A stretch of 64,000 nt of DNA from Carnobacterium inhibens subsp. inhibens DSM 13024 (lineage in GTDB: Bacteria; Bacillota; Bacilli; Lactobacillales; Carnobacteriaceae): assembly GCF_000746825.1 (NCBI RefSeq), contig NZ_JQIV01000006.1, positions 1,116,001 through 1,180,000 on the forward strand, in the 5' to 3' direction. Position 1 is the first letter of the stretch. Each line of letters opens with the position of its first letter. The notes beneath the pieces were generated by a model that saw only the letters and a program-made list of their open reading frames with translations, had not been told where the DNA came from and made no database searches. The translations under genes and the position numbers were made by a program. Positions 46,973 to 56,777 of this stretch are shown piece after piece.

Positions 46973-48214
46973 TTAATGTTTGGGTAGATCTTCGCGAATC
47001 AGTGGCATACTCATACAACGCGGACCACCACGACCTCTAGATAATTCACTCGAAGCAATTTCGATTACTTCAACTCCATGGCTGCGTAACAGCTCGTTAG
47101 AGACATAGTTGCGGTCATAAGTGACAACTACCCCTGGAGCAATGGCCAGTGTATTTGATCCATCATTCCATTGCTCACGTGGAGCAGCAATCGCATCTCC
47201 TCCACCACATGGAATCAACGTCAATTTTGGTACATTTAAAGCTTCACGTAAAATTTCTTGCAGATCTGAGCGGTGTGTCATTTTAACTGTGCCAGCTTCT
47301 TCTCCTTTTTCCAAAATATACGTATCTACTTCACCGCCATTTTTTTGGATTCCAGGATGGATCGTAAATTTATCATAATCCACCATTGTAAATACCGTAT
47401 CTAAATGCATCATGGCACGGACATTTGGAATTTTTATTGCCAGTACTTTCTCAAAATTAGAATTGCGCTCAAATAACTCTAGTGTTAACTGTTCAATTGC
47501 TTTCGCTGATGTCCGCTGCGAAATTCCAATGGCTAAAACTTTGTCATTTAAAACCAGTTCATCTCCGCCTTCAATCCGAGCTGTATGATTTCGATCACGC
47601 CATATCTCCACCTGCTGATCAGCAAATCGTGGGTGGTATTTCATAATGGCTTCGATAAAGAGAGATTCTCTGTTTCGGGCTTCAAATGCCATATGATTGA
47701 TCGTCAAACCATTTCCAATAGATGCAGCTGGATCTCTAGTGAAATAAAGATTAGGCATAGGATCCATATAAAAAGGGTAAACTTCTTCACTTGAAACATC
47801 TGCTAGATGATGGCTTTCAATAGTAACGTCTTTTTTTCGAATGCCAGCCATAATACGATCTACCATTTCTTGTGTATCAAAACTTAAAAGGTATTTCTTT
47901 AACCCTTCTTTGACTCCATCTGTTTCAAGATTTGATTCATCTAACATTCGATCAACAAACTTTTCTTTACACTCTCCAGCATCAATCGCTTCTGCGGTTA
48001 ATTTTTCTAAATACAATACTTCTACTCCACGATCTATTAATGCTTGAGCAAAAGCATCGTGTTCTTTTTGAATAACCGGTAAGTGAGGAATATCGTCAAA
48101 TAACAAACGTTCCATGATCTCAGGTGTTAAATTTTCTACTTCTTTGCCTGGTCTTTTTAGCAATACAGTCTTCAATTTTCCAATTTCGGACATTACATGA
48201 ATAGGTGTTGTCAT
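46973..48214 (-). CDS. arcA: Arginine deiminase (ArcA)
   Basis: 413 residues. The catalytic Cys is in [13 protein letters not shown] at the C terminus; [12 protein letters not shown] and the Glu-His region RIEGGDELV are also present. It converts arginine to citrulline and ammonia. First gene of the arc run, 53 bases before arcB. The upstream region shared with argR holds a near-perfect cre site and Crp- and ArgR-like boxes. Confidence 0.96.
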   Translation of the reverse strand: MTTPIHVMSEIGKLKTVLLKRPGKEVENLTPEIMERLLFDDIPHLPVIQKEHDAFAQALIDRGVEVLYLEKLTAEAIDAGECKEKFVDRMLDESNLETDGVKEGLKKYLLSFDTQEMVDRIMAGIRKKDVTIESHHLADVSSEEVYPFYMDPMPNLYFTRDPAASIGNGLTINHMAFEARNRESLFIEAIMKYHPRFADQQVEIWRDRNHTARIEGGDELVLNDKVLAIGISQRTSAKAIEQLTLELFERNSNFEKVLAIKIPNVRAMMHLDTVFTMVDYDKFTIHPGIQKNGGEVDTYILEKGEEAGTVKMTHRSDLQEILREALNVPKLTLIPCGGGDAIAAPREQWNDGSNTLAIAPGVVVTYDRNYVSNELLRSHGVEVIEIASSELSRGRGGPRCMSMPLIREDLPKH

Positions 48215-48257
48215 CTTCTATCTTCCTTTCATACTGTTTCTATTGATTACATTCCTA

Positions 48258-48271
48258 TCATACCGTTTACA
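48258..48271 (-). promoter_or_regulatory. cre site (CcpA) upstream of arcA
   Basis: On the minus strand TGTAAACGGTATGA differs from the cre consensus at one position. It lies about 45 bases before the arcA ATG, consistent with glucose repression of the ADI pathway. Confidence 0.7.
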
Positions 48272-48306
48272 TTTATTTGAAGAAAGTTTAAAACCTACAC
48301 ACAAAA

Positions 48307-48322
48307 TGTCGATTTCATCACA
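48307..48322. promoter_or_regulatory. Candidate Crp/Fnr-type box upstream of arcA
   Basis: TGTCGATTTCATCACA keeps the right half TCACA and part of the left half of TGTGA-N6-TCACA. ArcR is the natural candidate. The match is partial. Confidence 0.35.
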
Positions 48323-48357
48323 TTATTCTTTTACTTTTTCATATATATTCTTTTTAT

Positions 48358-48367
48358 AGAATATTCA
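48358..48367. promoter_or_regulatory. Candidate ARG box between arcA and argR
   Basis: AGAATATTCA (complement TGAATATTCT) resembles half of the ArgR operator. It is placed where either arcA or argR could be controlled. Confidence 0.35.
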
Positions 48368-48450
48368 TTATAAAACGAATCTTTATACTGTATATGAGTT
48401 GCATTTATACATTTTTTATCAATTTATTTTTTTTAGAAAAGAGGGAAATT

Positions 48451-48954
48451 ATGAAGAAAGAAGATCGTTTATTTGCTATAAAAAAATTAGTTCTCAATCA
48501 TGATATTGCTACACAACAAGAATTAATGGATCATTTGCAAAAAGAAGATATTTATACTACCCAAGCAACACTGTCTAGAGATATAAAAGAATTAAACTTA
48601 ATTAAACTAACTCACTCCAACAAAACAACAAAGTATGTTTTTTATCATGATACTTTCCGTGATAAAAGTCTTTACTATCGTTTAGAAAAATCTTTGATCA
48701 ATTACGTCAAAACGGTTACTTGTGCTCAATTTTTCGTTATCCTTCTAGTTGTTCCTACTCATCCAAACATTGTGGCTTCTTTAATCGATGAGTTAAAAAT
48801 ACCCGAAATTGCTGGGACGATCGCCAGCTTTGATACTTGTTTGATTATCTTAAAGACCGAAACGGATGCTGGTTTATTGGCTGATTGTTTTTCTGATATT
48901 CTTAAAAACCAATCTGAAGTTACATTTGAACAAGCATTGTCGCAATTATTCTAA
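48451..48954 (+). CDS. argR: Arginine repressor ArgR/AhrC
   Basis: 167 residues: an N-terminal winged HTH (HDIATQQELMDHL, QATLSRDIKELNLIKL) and a C-terminal hexamerisation/arginine-binding domain (LIDELKIPEIAGTIASFDTCLIIL). Divergent from arcA, so it is the likely arginine-dependent regulator of the arc genes. ATG 48451 is chosen because AGAGGG lies 5 bases upstream; the longer frame from 48394 has no site. Confidence 0.9.
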   Translation: MKKEDRLFAIKKLVLNHDIATQQELMDHLQKEDIYTTQATLSRDIKELNLIKLTHSNKTTKYVFYHDTFRDKSLYYRLEKSLINYVKTVTCAQFFVILLVVPTHPNIVASLIDELKIPEIAGTIASFDTCLIILKTETDAGLLADCFSDILKNQSEVTFEQALSQLF

Positions 48955-48991
48955 AAAAACAACTTATTGAGGTATTGTTTTCACTACATAA

Positions 48992-49052
48992 AAAAGAAAC
49001 TAACCTGATAAAAGTGGTTGTTAGACCACAATTTTTCAGGTTAGTTTCTTTT
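48992..49052. terminator. Bidirectional terminator between argR and ohr
   Basis: AAAGAAACTAACCTGA and TCAGGTTAGTTTCTTT pair over 16 bases, with an inner GTGGT/ACCAC stem. Confidence 0.85.
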
Positions 49053-49067
49053 AATTTATGATTTAGT

Positions 49068-49499
49068 TTATTTGTATTCTACAGCTTTTACTTCAACATC
49101 AATATTGTTGCGAGTAGCTTTAGAGTAAGGACAGAAAGCATGAGCTTTTTCAGCTAACTCTTGTGTTTCTTCAAGACTTTGTCCTTCAATAGCAACAGTT
49201 AACACAACAGAAAGTTTAAATCCGTTGTCTGTTGGGTCTGAATTTAATGAAACTTCAGCCGTAACTTCAGATTCAGCTTGGATTTTAGCTTGTTTAAGCA
49301 TAATTTCAAGTGCTGAATTGAAACAAGCACTGTAACCTAAAGCAAATAATTGTTCCGGGTTGGTACCTTGTCCAGGTCCGCCCATTTGTTTTGGTGTAGA
49401 AACTTTTACAGAAAAAGAACCATCCGGCAAACGACTTTCTCCATTACGTCCACCTGTGTTGATTGCTGTTGTTTGGTACATTACTTTTGATTCAGTCAT
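49068..49499 (-). CDS. ohr: Organic hydroperoxide reductase Ohr (OsmC family)
   Basis: 143 residues. The two redox cysteines are in GYSACFNSAL and AFCPYSKATR, and the conserved Arg-Glu region is GGRNGESR and NPEQLFA. It reduces organic peroxides. It overlaps the end of ohrR by 8 bases, so the pair is co-transcribed under the OhrR operator. Confidence 0.94.
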   Translation of the reverse strand: MTESKVMYQTTAINTGGRNGESRLPDGSFSVKVSTPKQMGGPGQGTNPEQLFALGYSACFNSALEIMLKQAKIQAESEVTAEVSLNSDPTDNGFKLSVVLTVAIEGQSLEETQELAEKAHAFCPYSKATRNNIDVEVKAVEYK

Positions 49500-49935
49500 T
49501 TAAAATTCCTCCTAATGTTTTTGATAAATCATCTATTTTTGCCAATAAATCAAAATAATCTTTTTCATTCATATTTAACAGGTTGAGACAGGCAGAAACT
49601 TTTCTCAATAACTCATCCTTTAAATCATCAGCTTTTTGAGTTGTTGCAAGGATTACTTTTCTTTCGTCTTCCGGATGACGATTTCGAGTAATAAACCCAT
49701 TTAACTCCATGCGCTTCAACATCGGTGTTAACGTTCCGCTATCCAGTCCAAGTCTCGTTCCTAATGATTGAACACTCAGATCAGATTCTTCCCACAATAC
49801 AAGCAAAGCTACATATTGAGTATATGTAAGAGAATAGGGTTCTAAGACCGGGCGATAAAGCTTTGTAAACTGCTTAGATAAAGTATAAGTAGAAAAACAT
49901 AACTGTTCTTCTAATAAAAAGTTGTTTCCTTCCAT
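49492..49935 (-). CDS. ohrR: MarR-family organic peroxide sensor OhrR
   Basis: 147 residues. The sensing cysteine is Cys13 in LEEQLCF; the conserved tyrosines follow in KLYRP and LTYTQY. HTH around LGLDSGTLTPMLKRM. ATG 49935 is chosen because AGGAGG lies 7 bases upstream. A classical OhrR palindrome lies just before it. It is paralogous to the MarR protein at 10495-10950, which has the same LEEQLCF start. Confidence 0.92.
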   Translation of the reverse strand: MEGNNFLLEEQLCFSTYTLSKQFTKLYRPVLEPYSLTYTQYVALLVLWEESDLSVQSLGTRLGLDSGTLTPMLKRMELNGFITRNRHPEDERKVILATTQKADDLKDELLRKVSACLNLLNMNEKDYFDLLAKIDDLSKTLGGILND

Positions 49936-49958
49936 TCTTGTTCCTCCTAAATAGGTTG

Positions 49959-49977
49959 TGCACAATTAAATTGTACA
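49959..49977. promoter_or_regulatory. OhrR operator
   Basis: TGCACAATTAAATTGTACA is a near-perfect palindrome and contains ACAATTAAATTGT, the core of the B. subtilis ohrA operator. It lies about 24 bases before the ohrR ATG. Confidence 0.8.
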
Positions 49978-50028
49978 TCATCTATTTTTTTATTACAATC
50001 TTTTTTAGCTTATTTTTTAATTTTATTT

Positions 50029-50436
50029 TTATCCTTCAATAATTTTCACGAAAAAGGTTCGTTTTCTAGGTCCGTCAAATTCACAGAAATATACACTCTG
50101 CCAAGTCCCAAGAATCAATTGTCCTTTTGAAACAATGAGCGTTTCACTAGCTCCAATGACAGACGATTTCATGTGTCCATCTGAATTGCCTTCCATATGC
50201 ACATATTCTTTCTTATTAGGAAACGTTTGATCTAGACCTAGGCTTAGATCTTTTTTCACATTAGGATCTGCATTTTCATTAATCGTAATGCCCGCAGTTG
50301 TATGTGGACAAAATACTAGCATAAGACCATTTTTAACTCCGCTTTTGCATAAAACTTGCTGTAGATACTCATCAATATTGACAAAAGTCTGCTTTTCTTC
50401 CGTTAAAAGTTCAAACGAATAAAGATTACTAGTCAT
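50029..50436 (-). CDS. YjbQ-family protein (UPF0047)
   Basis: 135 residues, single small beta-rich domain. Family motifs HTTAGITINENADP, HMEGNSDGHMKSS and LGTWQSVYFCEFDGPR are intact, including the conserved His and Glu residues. Members have weak thiamine-phosphate-synthase activity in Escherichia coli (recalled); the biological role is unclear. AAGGAG precedes the ATG. Single-gene unit. Confidence 0.85.
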   Translation of the reverse strand: MTSNLYSFELLTEEKQTFVNIDEYLQQVLCKSGVKNGLMLVFCPHTTAGITINENADPNVKKDLSLGLDQTFPNKKEYVHMEGNSDGHMKSSVIGASETLIVSKGQLILGTWQSVYFCEFDGPRKRTFFVKIIEG

Positions 50437-50557
50437 GTCTTCAGCTCCTTTTCTTCTTCTCTTCTATCATACCGTATTTCAAAATATTCCTAAACATATA
50501 AGCTGGCAACTGGTATACTATTATTAATAGACAACTGTTTAGAAAGTCGGTGAATTT

Positions 50558-51001
50558 ATGCGTGTTTATGTTGATGCAGATGCATGTCCAGTAAAAAATA
50601 TTATTATAGAGGAAGCTTTAGCGAAAAGTATTCCAGTGACACTTGTAACAAGTATTTCTCATTTTTCTACAAAAGAACAACCTTCAGGAGTAGAAACTGT
50701 TTACGTTGATACCGGTGCTGAAGCTGCAGATTACCGTATCATTAAACTTATCAAAAAAGGTGAAATTTTGATCACACAAGATTATGGATTAGCTTCATTA
50801 GGATTAGGAAAAGGATGTCTTGTTCTTCATCATACTGGCTATAGATATACTTCTGAAAATATTGATCAATTGTTGCAATCCCGTTATTTGAGCGCCATGG
50901 TTCGAAAAAGTGGTAAACGTACAAAAGGCCCGAAGCCTTTTACTGAAGAGAATCGCAAGGAGTTTAGACAGAGATTTAAAGAAATTCTTGCTAGTAATTG
51001 A
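50558..51001 (+). CDS. YaiI/YqxD-family protein (DUF188)
   Basis: 147 residues with a PIN-like fold: [13 protein letters not shown] at the N terminus, [12 protein letters not shown] and [11 protein letters not shown]. The acidic residues fit a metal-dependent nuclease-like site, but no function is established. Divergent from the YjbQ gene. An unusual 16-base inverted repeat lies downstream. Confidence 0.85.
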   Translation: MRVYVDADACPVKNIIIEEALAKSIPVTLVTSISHFSTKEQPSGVETVYVDTGAEAADYRIIKLIKKGEILITQDYGLASLGLGKGCLVLHHTGYRYTSENIDQLLQSRYLSAMVRKSGKRTKGPKPFTEENRKEFRQRFKEILASN

Positions 51002-51127
51002 TTGATATCATGCAACAAAATGTGGATGGACGAAAAGTAATTCGTCTCAAATCTTCTTTTGTGGGCACATGCTAGTATGAACGGTTGAACAACGTAATGA
51101 AAAACTAAAAAGTTGCTTACACTTTTG

Positions 51128-51172
51128 TTCATGGAAAAGTGAATAATCTTTTTTGCTTCACTTTTCCATGAA
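51128..51172. repeat. Perfect 16-base inverted repeat without T-run
   Basis: TTCATGGAAAAGTGAA (51128-51143) and TTCACTTTTCCATGAA (51157-51172) pair perfectly around a 13-base loop. Neither side is followed by a T-run, so it is not an ordinary terminator. Confidence 0.75.
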
Positions 51173-51198
51173 ACCTAGGTTGACGGAAAAGTAAAGAC

Positions 51199-51238
51199 AA
51201 AAAAACGTTCATTGCGAAATTGCAATGAACGTTTTTTT
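51199..51238. terminator. Terminator after the first chemoreceptor gene
   Basis: AAAACGTTCATTGC and GCAATGAACGTTTT are perfect arms around GAAATT, with A and T runs on both sides, so it can act in both directions. Confidence 0.9.
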
Positions 51239-51270
51239 AAGTTCCCGTAACCTTTGTCTCAGCGTTTTGT

Positions 51271-52965
51271 TTAAAGTTTAAATTCGTTGACTGTATTGGA
51301 TAATTTTTCTGCAAGATCTGCTAATTGTTCAGAATTGCCAGCGACTTCTTCCATTGAACTTGTAATTTCTTGAGAAGCAGCAGAAGTTTCTTCTACTCCA
51401 GCAGCTGATTCTTCAGACACGGAAGCAATTTCTTCAATTGAGCTATTCATGATCTCACTATTAACTTTAATACTCTCCAAGTTCTCAGAAATGCCTTTGA
51501 TACCTTCTACCATAGTGGAAACAGAAGCATTGATCTTATTAAATGTTTGCTCTGTTTTGTTGATTTGTTTGGTTCCTTCTTCAACTTCTGTGTATCCAGA
51601 TTGCAAAGATTCGCTAACTTTTTCAGATTCTGTTTGGATTTTTTCAACAAAACCGGTGATATCCGCAATTGATACAGCAACTTGTTCAGCTAGTTTACGG
51701 ACTTCATCTGCTACTACAGCAAATCCTCTACCGTGTTCGCCAGCTCGTGCGGCTTCGATAGCAGCGTTTAAAGCCAGCAGATTCGTTTGGTCCGCAATTT
51801 TTTGAATGATGACAACAAGGCTATTGATTTCTTTTGTTTGAAGATCCAGTGTAGCCATTTTTGCTACAGCATCTTGAACGATGTGATCGATTTTTCCCAT
51901 TTGTCGACTAGTGTCTTCCATAAACTGTTTGCCTTCAGTGGTCATAGATAAAACATCAAGTGAAGATTCCTTGATTTGTTCTCCATTTTTATTCGTATTT
52001 TGAACTTTTTTCGTGAAGTTTCCCATTACTAGGGCTAAATTACTTGCCGTTGTGGCTTGCGTTTCAGAACCAGTTGCTAATTCTTGCATCGTTGTTGCAA
52101 CTTGCTCAGAACCTGATTTTACTTCGCTTGCTGATTGTGTTAAATCATTACTGTTACTCGTCAACATTTCTGAAGCATTGACGATGTTATTGACCATATT
52201 TCTTAACGTTTCTTGCATTTCATTCATGGATTGGCTCAGACGACCAGTTTCATCTCTTTCAGTGATTTCTAAAGGCTCTTGGCTAAGGTCTCCTTCAGAA
52301 ATAGATTCCATACGGTTCATCACAATTTTCATAGGTTTTGTGATAGTAGCAGAAGTTAAGTAGGCAATAACGATTGATAATATCGATGTAACCAGTAAAA
52401 CGATAATACTGATGACTCGTACTTGTTCTCCATTGTCTATTACTTGTTGTCCGATTACTTGGATTTCCTTTTCCCGTTCTTCAGCTAATTTAGAGAACCC
52501 GGCAACTAATTCATTTTCGATTGGCTGAGCTTGCTCAATCATTATTTCTTGTGCATTTTCTGTGTCTCCCTCATCATAGGCTGCCAAAGCCTCATTTGTC
52601 AGAGTGCCCCATTCGATTTTTTTACTAATTAAATCATCTAGTTCTTCAGAATTGCTTAATTCAAGAGCTTGATTTTCCAATGCAATACTTACATCAGTTT
52701 CATCTTCGAATTGTTGTCTATACGACTCTTCTTCATAAAACATGAATCCTCTCAGTAAACTGGTTCGCTTGTTCATATTCGTTGCAAGCTTTTCATCTAC
52801 TACTAAAAGTTCTACTTCTTCTTCTAGAATTTTTTTTAAGGATTGATTTGTTTTACTTATAGATGAAATTGTATAGTAGCTGAGTACCAACATTAGTAAT
52901 AGTGTTATTGCAAAACCGGTTATAATTCTTGCGCGGATATTTTTAAACTTAAACTTCTTTTTCAT
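51271..52965 (-). CDS. Methyl-accepting chemotaxis protein (4HB sensor type)
   Basis: 564 residues. A membrane helix (about 14-36), an extracytoplasmic four-helix-bundle sensor (about 37-180), a second helix (about 185-206), HAMP (about 207-260), then the signalling coiled coil with the tip [38 protein letters not shown]. Ligand unknown. It is a close paralogue of the next gene in the signalling half, but the sensor halves differ. No CheR-tether pentapeptide at the C terminus. No che genes are in the window. Confidence 0.93.
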   Translation of the reverse strand: MKKKFKFKNIRARIITGFAITLLLMLVLSYYTISSISKTNQSLKKILEEEVELLVVDEKLATNMNKRTSLLRGFMFYEEESYRQQFEDETDVSIALENQALELSNSEELDDLISKKIEWGTLTNEALAAYDEGDTENAQEIMIEQAQPIENELVAGFSKLAEEREKEIQVIGQQVIDNGEQVRVISIIVLLVTSILSIVIAYLTSATITKPMKIVMNRMESISEGDLSQEPLEITERDETGRLSQSMNEMQETLRNMVNNIVNASEMLTSNSNDLTQSASEVKSGSEQVATTMQELATGSETQATTASNLALVMGNFTKKVQNTNKNGEQIKESSLDVLSMTTEGKQFMEDTSRQMGKIDHIVQDAVAKMATLDLQTKEINSLVVIIQKIADQTNLLALNAAIEAARAGEHGRGFAVVADEVRKLAEQVAVSIADITGFVEKIQTESEKVSESLQSGYTEVEEGTKQINKTEQTFNKINASVSTMVEGIKGISENLESIKVNSEIMNSSIEEIASVSEESAAGVEETSAASQEITSSMEEVAGNSEQLADLAEKLSNTVNEFKL

Positions 52966-53137
52966 TTCATTTTCTCCTCTTATTTGTTAGCAAGTCTATC
53001 ATTATTACTTAAACAGCTTAAAAAAAACCGCTAACTCCCTTTTTTATTCTTAAAGAATTATTCTTAGACCTTTTTTTCTTTTACCTTCCTTAGAAGGTAA
53101 TCCTGTCATGCTTATTTTTTCATTAAGTGTTTCATTC

Positions 53138-53176
53138 AAACAAGAAGACTGGAAAAATTCCAGCCTTTTTGTTTGA
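53138..53176 (-). terminator. Terminator after the second chemoreceptor gene
   Basis: CTGGAA and TTCCAG arms around AAA, extended by AAACAA/TTTGTTT; moderate T-run on the minus strand. Confidence 0.6.
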
Positions 53177-53200
53177 CTATTTTCTAGCTTCTTTTTCAAA

Positions 53201-54970
53201 CTACACTTTAAATTCTCCTACCATTTCTGCTAGCCCTTTAGCTAAATCAGAAAGTTGTTCGGAATTCTCAGCAACCTCATCCATAGAACTAGTGATCTGT
53301 TGAGATGCAGCAGATGTTTGTTCGACGCCTGCAGCTGATTCTTCTGACACTGATGCAATTTCTTCAATAGAACTATTCATGATCTCACTGTTTGTTTGGA
53401 TACTTTCCAAGTTTTCTGAAATGCCTTTGATTCCCTCTACCATTTTAGTAACGGAAGCATTGATTTTATTAAATGTCTCTCCGGTTTTACTGATTTGACT
53501 GGTTCCTTGTTCTACTTCTTTATAACCGACTTGTAAAGAATCGCTCACGCGCTTAGATTCTGTTTGGATTTTCCCAACGAACCCAGTAATATCAGTAATA
53601 GAAACAGCTACTTGTTCCGCTAATTTACGAACTTCATCTGCAACAACAGCAAATCCTCTTCCATGTTCTCCAGCTCGAGCTGCTTCAATAGCAGCATTTA
53701 AAGCCAATAAATTAGTTTGATCAGCAATTTTTTGGATAATCACAACTAAGTTATTGATTTCATTTGTTTGTTGGTCCAAAACAGACATTTTGAATACTGC
53801 ATCTAGAACGATTTCATCGATCTTAGACATTTGGCGACTCGAATCTTCCATGTATTGCTTCCCTTCGGTTGTCATAGACAATACACCTTCAGAAGAGTCT
53901 TTGATTTTTTCTCCATTTTTATTGGTCATTTGGACTTTTTTCGTAAAATTATCCATGACAACTGCTAAATTACTCGCAGTAGTTGCTTGTGATTCAGATC
54001 CAGTTGCTAATTCTTGCATTGTTATAGCGACTTGTTCAGAACCTGATTTAACTTCATTTGCTGCTTGATTCAATTCGTTACTGTGATTCGTTAGCATTTC
54101 AGAAGCCATTTGAATGCCTTCCATAACTTCTTTTTCCATCACTTGCATTTGATTTATCGCTATAGCCAGTTCACCTATCTCGTCTTTTGAGGTTACTTCT
54201 AATGGATCAGAAGTAAGATCTCCAAATGCAATTATTTTCATTCGTTCAACTACTTTATTGATTGATTTAATAATCGAATTTGAGGTTATTAAACCAATGA
54301 CGATGCCTAATATAATAATAATGATGCTGATACTAAATATGGATATCAATGAACGGTTTCCTGAACTCGTTACGGACTGGGCATTTGCATTAATAGAATC
54401 CATTCGTTTAGTGGACAATTTTTCAAACTCATTGATTAAGTCATTTGAGTAAGGTTCTACAGAGGATCTCAAATAACTGGCTGCACTAGCCGTATCGCCG
54501 TTATCGTATCGTTCAAATACTTCTGTAAGCACCATCTGTTCCCAGTCATTGCTTCGTGCGATCACTTCTTTTGATGCTTTTGAATCAGTCAGAGTGAAAA
54601 GTGTCTTTTCATACTCATGGCTTTTTTCAGTATATTGATTGAACAAATTTTTATACATTTGGTCTCCAAATAATATGTATCCTCGCGCTGCAGCAATTCT
54701 TTGTGACAGACTAAATGTCAAATTATCATTAACAATCAAAAGTGCTAGTTCTTCATCGACCATTTGTTCTGTACTATCATTCGCTCTCGAAATGGTTACA
54801 ACAGTTATTGAAGATAAGATAATAACCAATACAATGATGGTCATAAAAGATAATAGAATTTTCGTTTTTAAACTTTTAAACCGCAATACATTAGTGAATC
54901 TTGATGTATCCCAATTTTTGATACTCCACTTATTCGCATTTACGGCTTTCTTTTCAATATTATTTTCCAA
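53201..54970 (-). CDS. Methyl-accepting chemotaxis protein (4HB sensor type), paralogue
   Basis: 589 residues, with a longer cytoplasmic N terminus (about 1-36) before the first helix (about 38-60). It has a four-helix-bundle sensor, a second helix (about 208-230), HAMP and signalling domain. From HAMP onward it is nearly collinear with the neighbouring receptor, including the tip sequence. Probably begins with TTG at 54970 (GGGAG upstream). A sigma-28 promoter lies about 66 bases upstream. Confidence 0.92.
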   Translation of the reverse strand: MENNIEKKAVNANKWSIKNWDTSRFTNVLRFKSLKTKILLSFMTIIVLVIILSSITVVTISRANDSTEQMVDEELALLIVNDNLTFSLSQRIAAARGYILFGDQMYKNLFNQYTEKSHEYEKTLFTLTDSKASKEVIARSNDWEQMVLTEVFERYDNGDTASAASYLRSSVEPYSNDLINEFEKLSTKRMDSINANAQSVTSSGNRSLISIFSISIIIIILGIVIGLITSNSIIKSINKVVERMKIIAFGDLTSDPLEVTSKDEIGELAIAINQMQVMEKEVMEGIQMASEMLTNHSNELNQAANEVKSGSEQVAITMQELATGSESQATTASNLAVVMDNFTKKVQMTNKNGEKIKDSSEGVLSMTTEGKQYMEDSSRQMSKIDEIVLDAVFKMSVLDQQTNEINNLVVIIQKIADQTNLLALNAAIEAARAGEHGRGFAVVADEVRKLAEQVAVSITDITGFVGKIQTESKRVSDSLQVGYKEVEQGTSQISKTGETFNKINASVTKMVEGIKGISENLESIQTNSEIMNSSIEEIASVSEESAAGVEQTSAASQQITSSMDEVAENSEQLSDLAKGLAEMVGEFKV

Positions 54971-55035
54971 CTATTTTACTCCCTTTCTTTCCCAATTCTT
55001 GATAAATATATTTTTATTTCTGTATGTCTTTTACT

Positions 55036-55062
55036 ATATCGGTTGTTTTTTTAAGAACTTTA
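55036..55062 (-). promoter_or_regulatory. Sigma-28 promoter for the second chemoreceptor
   Basis: TAAA (55062-55059), 16 bases, CCGATAT (55042-55036) on the minus strand. This is a full match to the motility-sigma pattern apart from the first base of GCCGATAT. Confidence 0.8.
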
Positions 55063-55095
55063 GCTTAATTACATGATTCTTCTTAACTAATTTGC

Positions 55096-55145
55096 AAAAA
55101 AAAAAGATCAGTCCAGTATCTTCTGATACTTCAACTCATCTTTTC
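55096..55145 (-). terminator. Terminator after the FtsE-like gene
   Basis: AAAAGAT/ATCTTTT outer arms with an inner GTATC/GATAC stem and T10 on the minus strand. Confidence 0.8.
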
Positions 55146-55177
55146 GTTCATTCTTTCCTACTATTATTGTTTATTGA

Positions 55178-55894
55178 CTAAACAGCTACGTATTCTCCTA
55201 ATGAAACATCGTATTGAATCACATCTTCATCTTTATTCTCGTCCCACACGACCTTACCTTGTTCAATCTCTACTACACGATTGCGGATCTTATCTACTAT
55301 GCCGCGATTATGTGTAACCATAAGAATCGTTGTTCCTTTTTGATTGATCCGATAAAATAACCGCATAATCTCTAAAGCTGTTTGAGGATCTAAGTTTCCG
55401 GTTGGTTCATCTGCAATAATGAGTTTAGGGGAATTAACGATTGCTCGTGCAATAGATACACGTTGTTGTTCTCCACCAGACAAATCCGTTGGCTTATCAT
55501 TTGCTTTGCTTTCAAGCTCTACATAACGCAATGCTTGCATCACCAATGGTTCGATTTCTTCCGGTTCTGTACCGATTACTTCTAATGCATAAGCAATATT
55601 TTCGTACACTGTACGGTCCATCAATAATTTAAAATCTTGAAAAACAATCCCAATTTGCCTTCTAAGTTTTGGAATATCTCTTTCTTTCATTTTAGAAATT
55701 AAGTGACCACAAACTTCGATTTGTCCTTTAGTTGCTTTCTCTTCTCTGTAAAGCAACTTAGCTAACGTTGATTTTCCAGAACCACTTGCTCCGACTAAAT
55801 AGACAAACTCTCCGTCTTCAATTGTCAGATTGATGCCTCGAAGAGCTTTTACTCCTTTAGAGTAATTTTTAACGACATTTTTCATTCTAATCAT
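55178..55894 (-). CDS. FtsE-like ABC ATPase downstream of flagellar genes, no FtsX partner
   Basis: 238 residues. Walker A GASGSGKST, Q-loop FQDFKLL, signature LSGGEQQRVSIARAI, Walker B LIIADEPTGNLD, and switch His in VTHNRGI. The FQDFKLL and RTVYENIAYALEV stretches are those of FtsE rather than of an importer ATPase. FtsE normally acts with FtsX, usually encoded directly downstream; here a terminator and chemoreceptors follow. AGGTGA precedes the ATG. A candidate promoter of its own exists, so it may be separate from the flagellar operon. Confidence 0.85.
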   Translation of the reverse strand: MIRMKNVVKNYSKGVKALRGINLTIEDGEFVYLVGASGSGKSTLAKLLYREEKATKGQIEVCGHLISKMKERDIPKLRRQIGIVFQDFKLLMDRTVYENIAYALEVIGTEPEEIEPLVMQALRYVELESKANDKPTDLSGGEQQRVSIARAIVNSPKLIIADEPTGNLDPQTALEIMRLFYRINQKGTTILMVTHNRGIVDKIRNRVVEIEQGKVVWDENKDEDVIQYDVSLGEYVAV

Positions 55895-55918
55895 CTATTG
55901 TCACCTGTCTTACCTCAA

Positions 55919-55947
55919 ATTCTTCCCTGACGCTTACTTTACGTCAA
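55919..55947 (-). promoter_or_regulatory. Candidate sigma-A promoter of the FtsE-like gene
   Basis: TTGACG (55947-55942) and AAGAAT (55924-55919) with 17 bases between, on the minus strand. Confidence 0.45.
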
Positions 55948-55974
55948 CCCAAATCCGATAAATTGCACTTGCCT

Positions 55975-55991
55975 AAAGGGATCATCCCTTT
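55975..55991. terminator. Palindrome AAAGGGAT-C-ATCCCTTT after the second hook/rod gene
   Basis: 17-bp perfect palindrome 19 bases after the stop at 56010. The following T-run is only three bases, so termination is doubtful. Confidence 0.35.
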
Positions 55992-56009
55992 TCCTATTTT
56001 GTCTACTAA

Positions 56010-56765
56010 TTACTGTTTAAACTGATTGATAACAGAAGCCATTTCATCTGTTCCTTGTGCGACTTTAAGATTTAGTGAATACGAACGCTGTGCCAACATC
56101 ATTTCTGTAATAGAAGAAGCTAAATCAACATTTGATGCTTCTAAATAATGCTGTTGAATCGAACCTTCTCCTGTAGCGAACGCTCCCTCATAACGGTATT
56201 TATTCTCTCCTACAGGGACCATTTCATTCAATTGAGCAGGCTGAAACAAGGGAATCGTTCCCACTAACACACTGCCATTGGTTGAATTGATCGTCACTTC
56301 GCCATTTTCAGCGATAGTCACATCACCTTCCGGCCATTGATCAGTTGGCATAATCGTTTGTATCTCCAACGTGTCTCCATTATCATTTGTAATGGATTTA
56401 TCACCATTTACATGAAAAGCACCGTCTCTCGTTAAGTAACGCTCTCCATTTTCTCCCGTGACACCAAAAAATCCTTCTCCAGCAATCGCCAAATGGTAAT
56501 CATTAGGATCAGAAACAAGTGAACCTTGGGCAAAATTTGTAGATGTTACTCCGCTTTTCGTTCCTATCGTTATTCCTGAACCTTGGGCATCCTCCGATAA
56601 GTACGCAGCTCCATCATTTATGTCATTTAATAGCAATTCATTAAAACTAATATTTTTCGATTTGTACCCTGTCGTATTGATATTTGCAATATCGTTTGAT
56701 ACAGCATCCATTTGATTTTGGATCGCATTCATGCCGCTTTTACTGATGCTTAAAGGTATACTCAC
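56010..56765 (-). CDS. Flagellar hook-basal body protein (FlgG/FlhP type)
   Basis: 251 residues. The N-terminal rod signature is ISKSGMNAIQNQMDAVSNDIANINTTGYK; the C terminus has the matching heptad region YLEASNVDLASSITEMMLAQRSYSLNLKV. GTG start with AGGAGG upstream. It corresponds to B. subtilis FlhP or a FlgG-type distal rod protein; which one cannot be settled by length alone. It lies 12 bases after its paralogue. Confidence 0.88.
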   Translation of the reverse strand: MSIPLSISKSGMNAIQNQMDAVSNDIANINTTGYKSKNISFNELLLNDINDGAAYLSEDAQGSGITIGTKSGVTSTNFAQGSLVSDPNDYHLAIAGEGFFGVTGENGERYLTRDGAFHVNGDKSITNDNGDTLEIQTIMPTDQWPEGDVTIAENGEVTINSTNGSVLVGTIPLFQPAQLNEMVPVGENKYRYEGAFATGEGSIQQHYLEASNVDLASSITEMMLAQRSYSLNLKVAQGTDEMASVINQFKQ

Positions 56766-56777
56766 TTTCTCTTCCTC

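Noticed and set aside
52980..53160. Possible c-di-GMP riboswitch upstream of the first chemoreceptor
   Set aside because: Small hairpins are present but none of the conserved GEMM core sequences is seen.
54639..55076. Plus-strand frame of 145 codons opposite the second chemoreceptor
   Set aside because: It mirrors coding sequence on the minus strand, has no ribosome binding site and reads as low-complexity hydrophobic sequence.
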